Shown here one piece after another: positions 9,815-21,204 of a DNA stretch of 64,000 nucleotides. The notes beneath the pieces were generated by a model. The model had not been told where the DNA came from. It did not search any database and saw only the letters and a list, made by a program, of their open reading frames with translations. The stretch is from Aselliscus stoliczkanus. Taxonomy: Eukaryota > Chordata > Mammalia > Chiroptera > Hipposideridae. Positions within the stretch are counted from its first letter, which is position 1; the number at the start of each line of letters is the position of its first letter. The translations under genes were made by a program, and so were the position numbers. The stretch lies in NCBI GenBank assembly GCA_033961575.1, contig CM066732.1:54642501-54706500 (forward strand), in the 5' to 3' direction.

Positions 9815-10470
9815 GAACTAATTTTAGACCTACAGAAAAAATGCGAAAATAGTGCCGAGTTCCCATACCTAGCTCCTCATCCAGCCTTTCCTGGTACTGT
9901 GACGTATTATTGTATAACTAACATACTTGTGAAATCCGTAGCACTAACCTGAAGCACACGTTGTACTCAAACCTCGAGCCTTGGTGCTCCTTTTCTGTCA
10001 CAGGACCTTCTCCAGGACCCCTCTGGGCGTTGACATGTCCTTGCTCCTCAGTGTCCTCCCATCCTGGCCACCCCCTCTGTTTTGCTTGGTCTCTCGTAAC
10101 TCTGCCATCGGTCAGGTATTTTGTAGGATCTGCCTCAGTTTGGGTGTGTCCGAGGTACTCATGTGATTAGAATGAGAATTTGCATTTTTGGTAAGAATAC
10201 CGCAGAAATGCATCACATCCAGAGGTTCATCTCAGAGTTGCATTCTGGGGTGTCATTTATGCTCAGTTCTTTTCCTTAGCTTTATAAATACGGGTCAAGA
10301 AACTGTTTTCTAAAGCGACTTCGGTTGCTTTTTCTCTCCCAGCCCCTTGTTGTGAATAGTACTCATTTGTGATACAGCTAGGTTCGTTTGTTACTGTTTG
10401 TGCCCCACAGCCTGGTTTGGATTTAATGGTTTATCTGGGGGAGTGGGGAACTGGGGTTCTATGAGTCAGG
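9815..10470 (+). mobile_element. LINE-1 3'-end relic (old L1M type)
   Basis: The stretch starts TTTTAGACCTACAGAAAAAATGCG and continues through GTGCCGAGTTCCCATA, CAGGTATTTTGTAGG, ATGTGATTAGAATGAG and TTTTTGGTAAGAATACC in that order. These are recognisable degenerate landmarks of the 3'UTR of old L1M elements, in plus orientation. It is heavily decayed and carries no ORF. The right boundary is uncertain. Confidence 0.65.
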
Positions 10471-13016
10471 GTTTCGTGAAAAGATAAAAACAGAAGCATC
10501 ACCACTCCCATCTCATTCCCGCTGCCCCGTTCCCATCCCCACTTCCTTTGTCACCTCTGTGATAATTTGTCAGGTCCTTGTTCATGGTTTTGAAGAGTGT
10601 TGGCCAGGTGGTGTTAGAAGATGGGTTTGTCCAGGTTTTCCTGTGTTTACCTTGGGGCTATGAGACTGGGAGACTATCTCAGAGGTGAGGTGCCTTTCTA
10701 GGCACAGCACATCAATGTCAGTCTTGGTTACGTCGTCGTTACATGGTTGGCTGGCTTTTCCACCATCTTGCTTTGCTTGGATTCTTTCTTAAGCTCTGGT
10801 TCAAAAAACTGTCTCGACAGAGAAGGCCAGGGTGGGTACAGGGCTTCCCTGTAACCTTTAACCTTGTTGAACGTTGTTTGCTTTAGTTCAGGGGTCTCAG
10901 GCTTGTACTCTGTCATCCTGCTGTCTGCAAACACATGTCTCATGGATTCTGTGCAGTTTCCCAGTTGTGTATGGCAGGAGGGCAAGTTTTGTACCAGTTT
11001 ACTCTTTCTGAGTAGTGTCGGGAATCCGGGAATCCTTGATGGGCCTCTCTATGTTAAGTTCATTGATCAGTTAGTGTCTCGCTTAAGTTGGCGTTGCGCA
11101 GTCCGTCACACCTCCGCCGAGGGAGGGCTCGCTCGCGCTCGCACACTTCGGGCGCTGCCCCAGCCTGCGCGCCCAGACCTCTGGCGGATGGAAACCCGCT
11201 CTCGGCTGTTTCTGACAGTGGGCGCGTTTCTCCTAATCCGTTCTTCGTGGCCCGGTCTTAATCCTGACGGCGCCCTTCCCTGAGCCCAAGGACTTCGCTC
11301 CTGTTTCTTGAGCTTTTAGGAGGCACGCCTCGGTTAGCTCGCAGGACGGCTCCACCAGGAGGCTGATGGTCTCAGCCTTGTGCATTCAGGGCTTAGCCAC
11401 AGTGATTTCTGTTACTGCTTGCAAGCTAGATTCTGTATTTGAGAAGATGCCTGTCATTTTATCCAGCACGTCCAGAGATGTTATAGCAGGAAGGCTGCCA
11501 GTCTGTTGCCTGTAGTGTCCTTGAGCTTTCTCTCTGTGAGGTGCTCTTCTGAACCCTAAAGAAGGTGACATGTTGCCTTCAGGCGACTCCTCTTGTTTGG
11601 GCGGGCAGGCGAGTGGCTGGGCCGGAGGAGGGTGCCGGGAGCTTTAGGACAGGTGCCGTGAGGTCCAGGGGAGAGAACTGACAGCTGCTTCATGTCAAAG
11701 CGGGTTCTCGAGCTGGGTGGGGGACCCATAGGACTCACGGGCGGGAAGAGTCCTATTCCCACTGGGGACGGAGCTAATACACACGAACCGACACAGGCTT
11801 TATGTATGCTGTGTTTAAGTTACAAGAATCCTGGGTATATTCATCAGGAAACATGTGTTTTTGCAGACCACAAACATTTTCGGGGGAGCTAAGATTTTTT
11901 TGCCCATGTGCGTTCTGGGGTCTTAGGAACTAGCCTGAAGGTAAGAGTGGAACGGCCGTCAGGGACGGTTCAGTGGTGAGTTCTGTTGCTGGCGGAGGTG
12001 GTCCTTGTAGTGGAGACAAAAGGGTCCTGGAGAGCAGACTTGGCCTTTCTAAGCCACGACGCTGTGTGTAGGCTGCAGCCTCTGGGGTCACAAAAGCTGG
12101 AAGCTAAGGTTAAGTTTCCGCTCAGTGGAAACCTTTCAGGGAGCGCTTGTCAGGAGCTGGCTGACGTCTAACCAAGGAGCACACTCAGCCTGTGCAGAAG
12201 GTGAAGTTTGCAAATCCTGGTTGAGACTTAAATGTGGTTAAAAATGTGGGGGTGTTATGACCTCTGGGCCTTCCACGGGGCGTGGCTCTGCCCTGCATTG
12301 CCCGTCACTGCCGTGTGCCTGCGGGCGCCCGTTGCTTATTCCAGACACGGCCACTGCCAGGTCCCCTAAGAAGAGACAGAGTGGCAGATGCGCGTCAGCG
12401 TCACAATGATGCAGAAACCTCGGAAGAATCAGGAAAGTTTTCGGGAAATCGGTTGATTTCTGAAAAGCAAGGAGATGAGTAATCAGTAGCTACCTAGATT
12501 AAGGGAAGAAAACACAAAAAACGAATCAATTGATTTCCAGGATAGTTTTGGAAAATTACTTCCCATTTCCCAGTGTAACCAAGCATTAGGGCCTGGGTGG
12601 GGCCTTCCACGATGTTTTCGGGTGCACCTGGGACTCAGCGCCTCCGAGGCCACGGGGCTCCGCTCTGCGCCCGCCGTCTCAGTCTTGGCGATGGTCAGCC
12701 CCTTCAGCAGCCTTTGCGGCTAGTTGTCCTTGTTCTTCCAAACTCCCGAATGGAAAGCACTCTGACCAGACAGAGCCGGTGGGTTGCGGGCCTGAGTGGC
12801 AGGCGGGCCGGAGCGGCCGAGCTCACAGAGTGGGGCCTTCCTGGCGCGGGAGAAGCTGTGTCGGTCCGTCCCCAGAGCTGGGCTCGTTGCCCGTGTAGCA
12901 CTCTCTCACTTTGCAAACTGAACATGGCAGGTCTCTGTCCTAATCATGGTCACGCAGCTGTTTTTGTTGCTCATTTTAGCCAAGTAAGGACTTCTGCAAA
13001 ACCAAGGCCCAGGAGG
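10471..13016. other. Gene-free intergenic stretch
   Basis: This is mixed-composition DNA with a small CpG-rich patch at about 11090-11190 (clusters of GCTCGCGCTCGC and GCGCGCCC). Open frames here are short and show no family resemblance. I see no exon with plausible splice partners, no RNA gene and no clear repeat. The CpG patch is too short to call an island. Confidence 0.6.
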
Positions 13017-13137
13017 GCCGGCCGAGGGGCGCGGTGGGTAAGCGCCGGCCTGGGACGCCCGCGGCCCCGGTTCCGTCCCACATGTGAGGGCCGGGGACAC
13101 TGCCCTCAAAAAAATAAATAAACAAAACGAAAAAACA
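13017..13137 (+). repeat. short tRNA-derived SINE (GGCCGGCC head)
   Basis: In plus orientation it has a GGCCGGCCGAGGGGCGC head, GGTGGGTAAGCGCCGG as box A region, GGTTCCGTCCCACATGTGAGG as box B region, then 'ggacactgccctc' and an A-rich tail (aaaaaaataaataaac) to about 13137. Box A is damaged relative to other copies. It is the sense counterpart of the copies at 3678 and 23449. Confidence 0.85.
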
Positions 13138-13189
13138 GATTCAGAAACAGAAAGAAGAGCTAGGAATACAAGACCTCAGATGTGTGTGT

Positions 13190-14170
13190 TTGGTGTACGA
13201 TATTTTGTATTTCAAATAGCTACATTCTAATCCACACTAACCCCATGACAGGTGAATTTTGCCAACTCCTGCTGTATCTTTTCAATCAAATCTAGTAAAT
13301 CACTATGGATGTTCTAATTCCTAAACAAACTAGTCTTCTAGAAGAGGTATTTCTATGCACATTAGACGGCCGAAGACGAATGGACCATCTTTGTTAATTG
13401 TGTAGTTTAATTGATCAAAACTCCCAGATAGGATTTTATTTATAGCAGTTTATCTCGTATCAAACTCTATACCATTAAATGGCTTGGAAGCCGTGTATTT
13501 GGGGCTGTTCAGATAGACACTTATTCAGTTTCTGTTAACCCTATTGAGTGCTGTTTTTGGGGGTCTAGTTCATGTCACAGTATGAAGTGGCTTTTAATTG
13601 AGATGACCGCCTTCCATTAGGCTGCTCAGCCCCACCGAGCATGTGGACACAGCACTTTCCTTCCCGCTCTATTGATCGGGCAGCGTTTGCTGGAAGCAGT
13701 CAGAGCCTGGTGGAGGGAGAGGAGAGAAGATGACTCTCAGCGTTCTGCTGCTGCTGGCTTCTCTCTGGCAAACCCCGCCGTGTGTGCAAGTCACTCTGCA
13801 CGCCAGTAGGCAGCAGTGGCGAGCAGAGGCACGGCAGAAAGCTGCCCATCAGTGGTTATAAATTATTATTCATTTCTGTTATAGGTGGGGTGTGCAGTCA
13901 GTTACAGTAATAATTACCAGGACGAGCGGGTTTCCTAGGCAACCCGTGTGCCCCCTCATCATGCTGTTGCTGAGAGAGTGCCTGTAAAGCATGACATTGC
14001 TGTATTCTGAGGCTGGCCGCCCCCTGCCGCTTCGGGTTTGAGGTTAGTTACAGCTTCAGAGGGCGCTCTCAAGCGTAGAGCCCTCGCTGGGCTGTGGAGC
14101 AGGGCGATAAATGCCAGGCCCACCGCTGGCACCATCCCTGGAAGTTCTGGAACGTTTCATTATTTATTTA
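13190..14170. promoter_or_regulatory. Candidate conserved non-coding element cluster
   Basis: Unique AT-rich sequence here has a high density of homeodomain-like TAAT/ATTA cores (for example TTAATTG near 13390 and 13595, AATAATTACC near 13910) and no repeat signature, sharply different from the GC-rich DNA around it. It includes a perfect RFX-type X-box (separate entry). The regulatory role is inferred from composition and motif content, and conservation has not been tested. Confidence 0.4.
13930..13943. promoter_or_regulatory. Palindromic RFX X-box GTTTCCTAGGCAAC
   Basis: The sequence is a full match to the RFX-family X-box consensus GTTNCC-N2-GGNAAC, with both half sites intact. RFX1-5 bind this as dimers in promoters and enhancers of ciliary, immune and neural genes. 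It sits next to AATAATTACC in the AT-rich island. Occupancy is unknown. Confidence 0.55.
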
Positions 14171-15830
14171 TTTTGGAAATAGTGGGTCATTTTTAAGTTG
14201 TATTATTTGATAAAAACGTGCAGAGACAGACCTGAAAGCAGGCCTCTGCTCCGGGTTGGAGCCGGATAAATCCGCGGGACCCCTCCCCGCTGACCGTGCA
14301 CGTGTGTGGCGTTGGTTCAGTTTCCTGAGAATGGCGCGTAAGGAGGAAGGTAGCGTGTCCTCCCTGCAGGATCAGTGCTTCCTGTGGCAGGAAGGTAACA
14401 ACCGTGTCCGCTAAGATGACCTGTGCAAGGATGGTCTCCTACATGTTGGGGCTCTCCAAATCTTTCACTAATGAACTCACATTAAGTGCTTTGCAGTGAC
14501 AAAAGGTACCGCTGGCTTGTGTGTGCTGTGACAGAAGATAGGGAATCCATGTGTCAGCCTTGCATGGGGACGGCAGGCATTTATCCACTGATAAGAGTCA
14601 CAACCCAGACGTGATGTCTCCAGATAGCATGCTGTTGGGTGATGACAGGCTGTTGGGGACCTCACATTGGACCTGTGTGTTGTTAAGTGAGCTGTAAGCT
14701 GTCTGCCCCTTGATGTGCGTGGGGGTGGCGAGAGACCAGCAGACACACTTGTGACGGAAGCTCTCGCTAGATGTGACACGGCCAGGCCCCTGTGTTCCTG
14801 GGGCTGTTCATCCTGCTTTCCGAGGGCGGACGTGAGGGGTCCGTTCTCTGGCTCCAGTACACCCTCCCCCGCTGTCATCAGCTGCCCCCCTCTGTTAACT
14901 ACCGCTGCCCCTGCTTCCCCTGGACGAACGCAAGCTTCACCGGCTGGGCGCCAAACCATGTGAAGAACCTCCCATCCGGCGCACAAGCGGTGAGCTTGGT
15001 CCCCAGGACGCCCCAGCGCACAGCTCCGCCCTTTGCGTCCCCTGTGTGTTGGGGACACTAGCGCAGTGGCACTGGGCCGGGTCAGCCGCAGAGCGTCAGT
15101 TGCCCGAAATCCCCCACTTCCCACCTAAGGGAATCCTGAGGTCCGTTTTCTTGAAAGCACCTCAAAGGTACTCCGAGTAAGTTTTCAGACTCGCGGGTGG
15201 ATGTGGGCTTATGGCGTGATTCACAAAAGTGGAATTGTGGGCTGGTTTCAATGTGATAGATTCCATAACATGTAATTAGCTGTATGAGTCCATCAGGATG
15301 AGTGTGGCTGTCGTTTAGGTTTCCTTTAAATAGTAATTTAAAAAAGCATTTGTAAGCCCAAATATGAGACCATCACCCGCTCACCCGGTTTTATGAAGTG
15401 ATCCGTGTGTCTCCTGAATGTGGCAGGCAGGTCAGCACACTTCAGGGGGCACTTCCGCCTCGCTCGGCTAAGGAGATGGTGTTCTATTCCATGTTGCATA
15501 CCTCTGCGGAGTACATGACCTAAACTGCCGTGCTTAGCCAGACTCATGTTAGAGATTAGATAATGAACCGATAGCGGCTTACACCATGAATTAAAGGCAT
15601 GCGATGAAGTCATTATTTACGTCGGGACAGCTACCCTTAGGATAGGAAGTCAGAAAGAGTGGGTGATTTCCAGTGAGGCCACAAAGATTCAAAATAACCC
15701 CTTTTCATGGCCTCTGCTGCTCCTGGATTCTGGGGAAGAAGGAGTGTCTGAATCTTCACAAAGAAGCCAGTCTCCTGTTTATAATCATGATAAACTGGAA
15801 AAAGTTGGGCAGCTCCTCCATTATAAGCTT
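14171..15830. other. Gene-free intergenic stretch
   Basis: Mixed GC content. The 215-codon minus-strand frame at 14477-15124 has erratic Arg/His/Ala/Pro-rich composition, no domain and no splice partner, so I treat it as chance. No RNA gene or clear repeat is visible. Confidence 0.6.
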
Positions 15831-16600
15831 GTTCTTTAAAAAAAAAAATAGTAATAATTGAACTGTTTCAGGGAACATTGTTAAAATCTTAAGGTTAAAG
15901 CATTCTTTTTTTTTTTTTTTGTCTAAAGATTACTCTGCAGCCTAGACAAAGGAAATATTTAAACTGTTAAATTTGAACAAAGATACAGTCTGCATATGAC
16001 TTCTCTGAAGCCCTATAAAAATTCTTTAAAATTGCCTATTCACTCAAATTTACTGAGTGTAGCAAAAATGTCAAAGGCATAAAGTCAGAGAAGATTGAAT
16101 AAAATAATGCAGAAAGACAGATTAGTCATGCACAGACCCACACAGCCTTTCAGAGCACACAATACCACTTTTTATTACCACTCTATCTTTACAAAGACTG
16201 CGTTCAATACACAGAAGATGATACATGGTCAGCCATGTCATCTGCCTTTGAGTCCAGGACTCATTTATCTGGGGCTTTTTCACAATGACATTGATGAGAG
16301 ATCTCAGTGTTTTCACAGCATTGTTTTATTTATCATATATAATGGCTGGTGAAGAAAAACAGGAATTATGTCACCGATAGCACATAAAAGAGTTGCACAG
16401 AAGATTCTGTGGCAAAGTTTGGTAAAGCAGAACAAGGAGGCTCGTGTAAATGCCCTTTCCTCTGGTTTCTTTCCCTGCCGCCTCTTCTCTCCCATTCTAA
16501 TCCCCCGAAGATCTGCTTGCTGATAACTTGAAAAATACAGAGACAGCTTCGTTAAACCAAATAAAAGAGACCCGGGTCCTTGTAAAACTCTTTGGCGGTT
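15831..16600. promoter_or_regulatory. Candidate conserved non-coding element
   Basis: This is an AT-rich unique island with two homopolymer runs (A11 at about 15839 and T15 at about 15908) and then balanced sequence without repeat hallmarks (15940-16560). Short frames inside it have no recognisable homology. Its contrast with the GC-rich flanks and lack of transposon structure suggest a constrained element. This is inference only. Confidence 0.35.
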
Positions 16601-18429
16601 CCATTTTTGTCCAAGTGTAGAACATACTTTAATTGCTGTGGAGCTGCTTATGCGTCTGCAAAGGGAGCAGAGACTATTTGTCAGTCACAGTTTTGTCTCT
16701 TGCACATTTAATAGAGAGGGCCCTTAAGACAGAGTTTCTTAGGCCGCTCCCGTTGACAAAAGCCAGCTAATGTAGAGATGTCAGCAGCAGGCCTCACGAG
16801 GGGCTGCAGTGCTGTGGAGTGGAGAGCAGCCCGTCGGCACCAGTGTAGGGGTGCACACATGTGGGTGCTCCAAGTTAGGGGCGCCAACACCACGAGCCCG
16901 CTGTGTGGACACGTCAGGAATTCCTCAGGAAAAACAGGTTCCCTCTACGGCTTCTAAATTTGAAGGAACCTGTTGTGTTTATTAGAGGAAGCCTCGGGGA
17001 CACGGGCCCCCGGTGACCGACAGCTGCCTTCGAGGCCCACAGGGGAACGTCTGCCTGTGCGTAGGTGTTGGAGAGGGCAGTCTGGGGGTGCCGTTCACAT
17101 GTTGGAACTTTGGGCCGGCCCTTTCAATGAACATGGCAGCCATTCTTCAGAACCCCGATCCAGGGGGTCATCAAATGCATGTCCCCTGTGGAGGGCAGAC
17201 GTGAGGGCCAGGGAGGCCCGCTCACGTCCTCGCCCCTTCCTAGCTGCCGGCACCTGGGCAAGTTGTCCTCTGAGCCGTCGCCTCCTCTTGGTGGCGAAAT
17301 GCTCCACGTGGGCGTGCTACGTGGAGCTGATGAAGGCCAGGCGTTGTTCTGTGACCGCAGCCCATGGTGCATTTGCCCTTTAAGGTTCGCTGTGGTCCCA
17401 CCTCCCTGCCTGAGGGGTCTGGCTTTGTCATCCCCTCCATCTCGTCTGCACTGCTGGACCCTCAAGGGAACAGAGGCTCAGGATGGGCAGGGGTCGCCCG
17501 AAGCCGGTGATCCAGCATTTGAGGTGGGCCGGGAGGGAGAGCGGGCTGCCGCGGGGATGGATGGCCTCCGTGGCGGGGGAGGCTCAGCGCTGAGGCTGCA
17601 CAGCTTCCCAGCTGCCCCCTAACTTGAGAAAGCAGACCAGAGCCAGCCCGGGATGGCACCCCAGCACTCGCTTCTGCTTCAGGACTCGGGCCAGCCCCAC
17701 CTGACCTTTCTTCCCCTCGACCTGCCACGCGGTGCCCTGAGCTGGCCTGTCCGACACCAGGCATGGAGGGAGGGCTGTTGAGCAAAAGGGAAGCTGTGTG
17801 TTCCGGACGCAGTGCGTGTCTGGTCACTGGAGGTGATGGACATGCATGGTGGGTCAGAGGCTGGGGCGAGGGAGGAGGGAGTGGAAGCCCCAGGAGGGAG
17901 TTGGGGGGGAGGGTTCTCGCAGGGGCTTTCCCGGGGGAGGAGGCGAGCAGCCGTGGTGGGCCGAGGGGCCAGGGCCATTGTGGCCATTGCTTGGGCGAGA
18001 CCACTGGCCATCCAGGACGCACCAAGGCGTCGGGAGTGAGTGGCTGGGAAGGCCACTGAGGCGGGCAGGGGAAGCGGCACATCACGGCTGCCGCACTGGT
18101 CCCGGCTTAGTCCACCGTCTTCACTACATTCCTCAAAAATAAGCTCAGTTGGAGCAGTAAAGATTGTATCTTCAGCCTGTTGCAGCATTACATGCAGTAG
18201 TGAAGTTTTGGGAAAATCTGTGTTTGTAATAAGGAACTGGTCAAGAATAAATTACAAAAATATGATACGTCACTATTGAAATGGTTTTTAGACTAAATAA
18301 CATTGGCTGATGCTCATGATGTATTGGATGTTATATGAAAACAGGATATGAATACCGTCTTTGTAAAAAAGACCTAAATGCAAACAGGTCATTAGGGCCC
18401 TTCAGAGAAACAGGACCAAAAAGACGTGC
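16601..18429. other. Gene-free GC-rich stretch
   Basis: GC-rich, G-run-rich DNA (for example GGGGGG at about 17906 and GGGGAG repeats at 17860-17960). Overlapping open frames on both strands up to 207 codons are typical of GC-rich non-coding DNA and show Gly/Arg or Pro/Ser bias. An AT-rich patch at 18120-18400 separates it from the LTR relic. No gene supported. Confidence 0.6.
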
Positions 18430-18755
18430 CTCTTACTCAGCTCGGGCTCATAACAGACACACACGCAGCAGATTCTTCTCAGTTCCGGAGGTTCCAAGAT
18501 CAAGGTGCTGGTGGCCCTGGTTCCCGGTGCGGGTGCCTCCTGTTTGGAGAGGCTGCGTTGCTGTGTCCCCACGGAGCGGAGACCACGTCTCTCCTCTCTC
18601 TCAGGAGGCACCAGTCCCATCACGAGGGCTCCACCCTCCCGACCTGTCACCTCCCAGAGGCCCCGCCTCCACACACGCCTGGTTGGGACTTAGGGCCTTA
18701 CATGTGGTTTTTGTGGGGACGCAAACACTTAGTCCGTAGCATCTTCTCATGGTCT
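18430..18755 (-). mobile_element. MaLR-type (MLT1-like) solo LTR relic
   Basis: In plus sense it reads like an inverted MaLR LTR: CAGTTCCGGAGGTTCCAAGAT, then AAGGTGCTGGTGG, GCACCAGTCCCATCACGAGGG, CCCTCCCGACCTGTCACC and finally TTTGTGGGGACGCAAACAC with TTAGTCCGTAGCA at the end. Reverse-complemented this begins TGCTACGGACTAAGTG, as such LTRs do. Two sense copies lie at 30880 and 34715. It carries no retroviral coding sequence. Confidence 0.65.
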
Positions 18756-18934
18756 AAACTCCCTTGCCGTATTTATTTGCTCCTCTGTGAAATGCCTATT
18801 TCTGTTCCTTGCCTGTTACTCCATTGCATTGCCTGTGCTCTCCTTATGGGCATGCCGTTCAATGCATTTATGATAGTAATGTCCTGTCAGTTGTGTGTTA
18901 CATTATGTGTCTTTACTTTCAAAGGTATCTTGAT

Positions 18935-19401
18935 AAACATGAATTGTTTTTTTTTTAAGATTTTTTTTTTAATTGGAGAATTGAGGGAAGGGAACAGCGT
19001 TGGGGAACCAGGAAAGGGGAACAGACAAGTTGCTGTCCTTTTGTTCTTCAGTCTAGTTGTGGAGGACGTTGCTTCACTGGCCCATGTTGGTATCATCATT
19101 GCGCTCTTCCCGGATGAGGCAGATCGGTCGCCGGCCTCTGGACGGCCGCTCACAGTGGCTCTTAGCAGCTCACACTGGCTGCCCGCCACTCACTGTAGCC
19201 TATGGCAGCCCACTGCAGCAGGGGCTGCAGCTATGCCGTCCCGGGAACTCACAGCAGCCCAGCTCCAGGTGGAGCTGTTGATCACCATCTTAGCTGTAGA
19301 GGGCAGTGTCACTGGCCCTCATATGTGGGATCCAAACCGGGGTGCTGGCATTCCAAGCCAGCTCTTAACCAACCTGCCACTCAGCCGGCCCAAACATGAA
19401 T
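18935..19401 (-). repeat. Long composite SINE with 10-bp target-site duplication
   Basis: The element lies between perfect direct repeats AAACATGAAT (18935-18944 and 19392-19401). On the minus strand it starts with the GGCCGGCTGAGTGGCAGG head and a tRNA-like GGTTTGGATCC box B, then a long body with repeated GCAGCC/AGTGGC units, a GTCTAGTTG... GGAGGAC segment and a T-rich (A-tail) end at about 18945-18972. At roughly 445 bp it is about four times the short form and looks like the short head joined to the body type seen at 1258-1525. Confidence 0.85.
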
Positions 19402-19722
19402 CCTTAATATAGTCAGATGTATTATCTTTTCCCTTATCATTGATGTTTGTTTAGGGAAATCTGTTCCCACCTCAAGGAGTAAATGATATTTAGACATATT
19501 TTCTACTAAGAAGTTTAAAGTTGTGTTTTTAACATTTAATGCATCTGGACTTGGTTTTCCAACAGGGTATGAGAAGATGCAATTTCTTCTTTTTCCAGAT
19601 AGATGGTCATTTTTTCCCCTTTGACTTTACCTATTCAGCGGCCTCCTTTCCCTGTGCTGTCTAATGTGACTTTTGTCACACGCCGTATCCCAGTGCTGGG
19701 CTCTGTGTCCAGCGGGCCACCT
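19402..19722. other. Gene-free AT-rich stretch
   Basis: AT-rich sequence with LINE-like character ('aatgcatctggacttggttttcc', 'ttttccagatagatggtcat'). Such wording is common in L1 ORF2-flanking 3' sequence, but the match is too short to call. Nothing else seen. Confidence 0.4.
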
Positions 19723-20588
19723 GGGTCCCTGTGACAGTGTGAGTCCTGTGACGGTGTGAGCCCTGTGGTGGTATGAGTGAGTCCTGTGGCGGTGTGAGCC
19801 CTGTGGTGGTATGAGTGAGTCCTGTGGTGGTGTGAGTCCTGTGGCGGTGTGAGTGAGTCCTGTGGCGGTGTGAGTGAGTCCTGTGGCGGTGTGAGTCCTG
19901 TGGCGGTGTGAGTCCTGTGGCGGTGTGAGCCCTGTGGCAGTGTGAGCCCTGTGACGGTGTGAGTCCTGTGACGGTGTGAGTGAGTCCTGTGGCGGTGTGA
20001 GTCCTGTGATGGTGTGAGTCCTGTGGCGGTGTGAGCCCTGTGGCGGTGTGAGCCCTGTGACAGTGTGAGTCCTGTGATGGTGTGAGTGAGTCCTGTGGCG
20101 GTGTGAGTCCTGTGACGGTGTGAGTGAGTCCTGTGGCGGTGTGAGTCCTGTGGTGGTGTGAGTGAGCCCTGTGGTGATGTGAGCCCTGTGGCGGTGTGAG
20201 CCCTGTGGCGGTGTGAGTCCTGTGGCGGTGTGAGTGAGCCCTGTGGTGATGTGAGTCCTGTGGCAGTGTGAGCCCTGTGACGGTGTGAGCCCTGTGGCAG
20301 TGTGAGTCCTGTGGCGGTGTGAGCCCTGTGACGTCCTGTGGTGGTGTGAGCCCTGTGACGTCCTGTGGTGGTGTGAGCCCTGTGACGTCCTGTGGTGGAG
20401 TGAGCCCTGTGACGGTGTGAGCCCTGTGGCAGTGTGAGTCCTGTGGTGGTGTGAGCCCTGTGACAGTGTGAGTGAGTCCTGTGATAGTGTGAGTCCTGTG
20501 ACGGTGTGAGTGAGCCCTGTGGCAGTGTGAGCCCTGTGGCGGTGTGAGCCCTGTGGCAGTGTGAGTCCTGTGATGGTGTGAGCCCTGG
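19723..20588. repeat. 17-bp minisatellite (about 48 units)
   Basis: The array repeats GTGAGTCCTGTGGCGGT with variation at three sites: GTGAGT or GTGAGC, TGGCGG/TGGTGG/TGACGG/TGGCAG, and an optional extra GTGA that makes 21-bp units. Near 20322-20400 three copies of a 25-bp unit containing GTGACGTCCTGTGGTG form a nested higher-order repeat. Because 17 is not a multiple of three and the unit has no antisense stop, two antisense frames stay open for about 340 codons of THTATGL/PPQGSHRHR-type repeats. I regard these as an artefact of the array, not a gene. Confidence 0.97.
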
Positions 20589-21204
20589 CATAGCCGGAGA
20601 GTGCTCTTCCTCTCTGCTCTTCATCCTGAGAGGCACCCTGCCCCATCCTGGCTCCTTCATGCCCATGTCACTTAGCAAGTGCTTTGGAATCCCCGTTGGA
20701 CTTTGGATGGAAAGGCAGTGAATCAGTGACCCGCTTGGGGGGAGCCCACACCTGTACGGTAACTTCCATGCATGAGTGTGGTGTCTGTGCTCGGAGGACT
20801 GCTCTAAGCGCCCCGAGCCAGTCTGTACTTTTCCCTGTAGAGCTTGGACACATAGTTTGTTGGATTTCCTCCCATGTCCTTGATAGTCTCTGTCCCTGTC
20901 CCTGGACCTTTGGGCCTCTCTGAGCTGGTTCTGGTTTTCCCTTTTCCCTCTGCAGACAGTGGGCCATGGCAGTTGTGCTGGGCTGAGAGGCCTTCCAGGA
21001 GGGGGTGGCCTGGGCCATTTGGTGCCCTGGGAGCAGGCTGATGAGGGAGCCCCGGGTCCTTGGGGGAGGGCAGCATCTGCTCCTCTCTGGAGAGGCGTGG
21101 TGTCCTGGGTGGCCCTGGGGGGGGGGCTGGCTCAGGGACACCCCCGCCCAGACTCCTGGCTCTTCCAGCCTCCCAGCAGCCGCCTTTTAAGTCAGAAACA
21201 GACG
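20589..21204. other. Gene-free unique stretch
   Basis: GC-rich unique sequence flanking the minisatellite. Overlapping frames on both strands (up to 157 codons on the minus strand) have no recognisable domain. No RNA gene or repeat seen. Confidence 0.6.

Noticed and set aside
14477..15124. 215-codon minus-strand frame
   Set aside because: No recognisable domain, biased composition, no splice partners; chance open frame.
17462..18188. 207- and 169-codon minus-strand frames
   Set aside because: Pro/Ser/Ala-rich frames in GC-rich DNA that overlap each other and frames on the other strand; no domain.
18120..18400. AT-rich patch before the LTR relic as a conserved element
   Set aside because: Shorter and less motif-dense than the other islands; no strong signal.
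18426..19412. 328-codon plus-strand frame
   Set aside because: It runs through an antisense LTR relic and the composite SINE; the sequence has no protein-family character.
19723..20588. CRISPR array (short direct repeats with spacers)
   Set aside because: Repeats are contiguous 17-bp units with no unique spacers, and the DNA is mammalian.
19627..20678. Two minus-strand frames of about 340 codons, His/Thr/Gly-rich
   Set aside because: Entirely explained by the 17-bp minisatellite, which has no antisense stop; no start context or splice sites.
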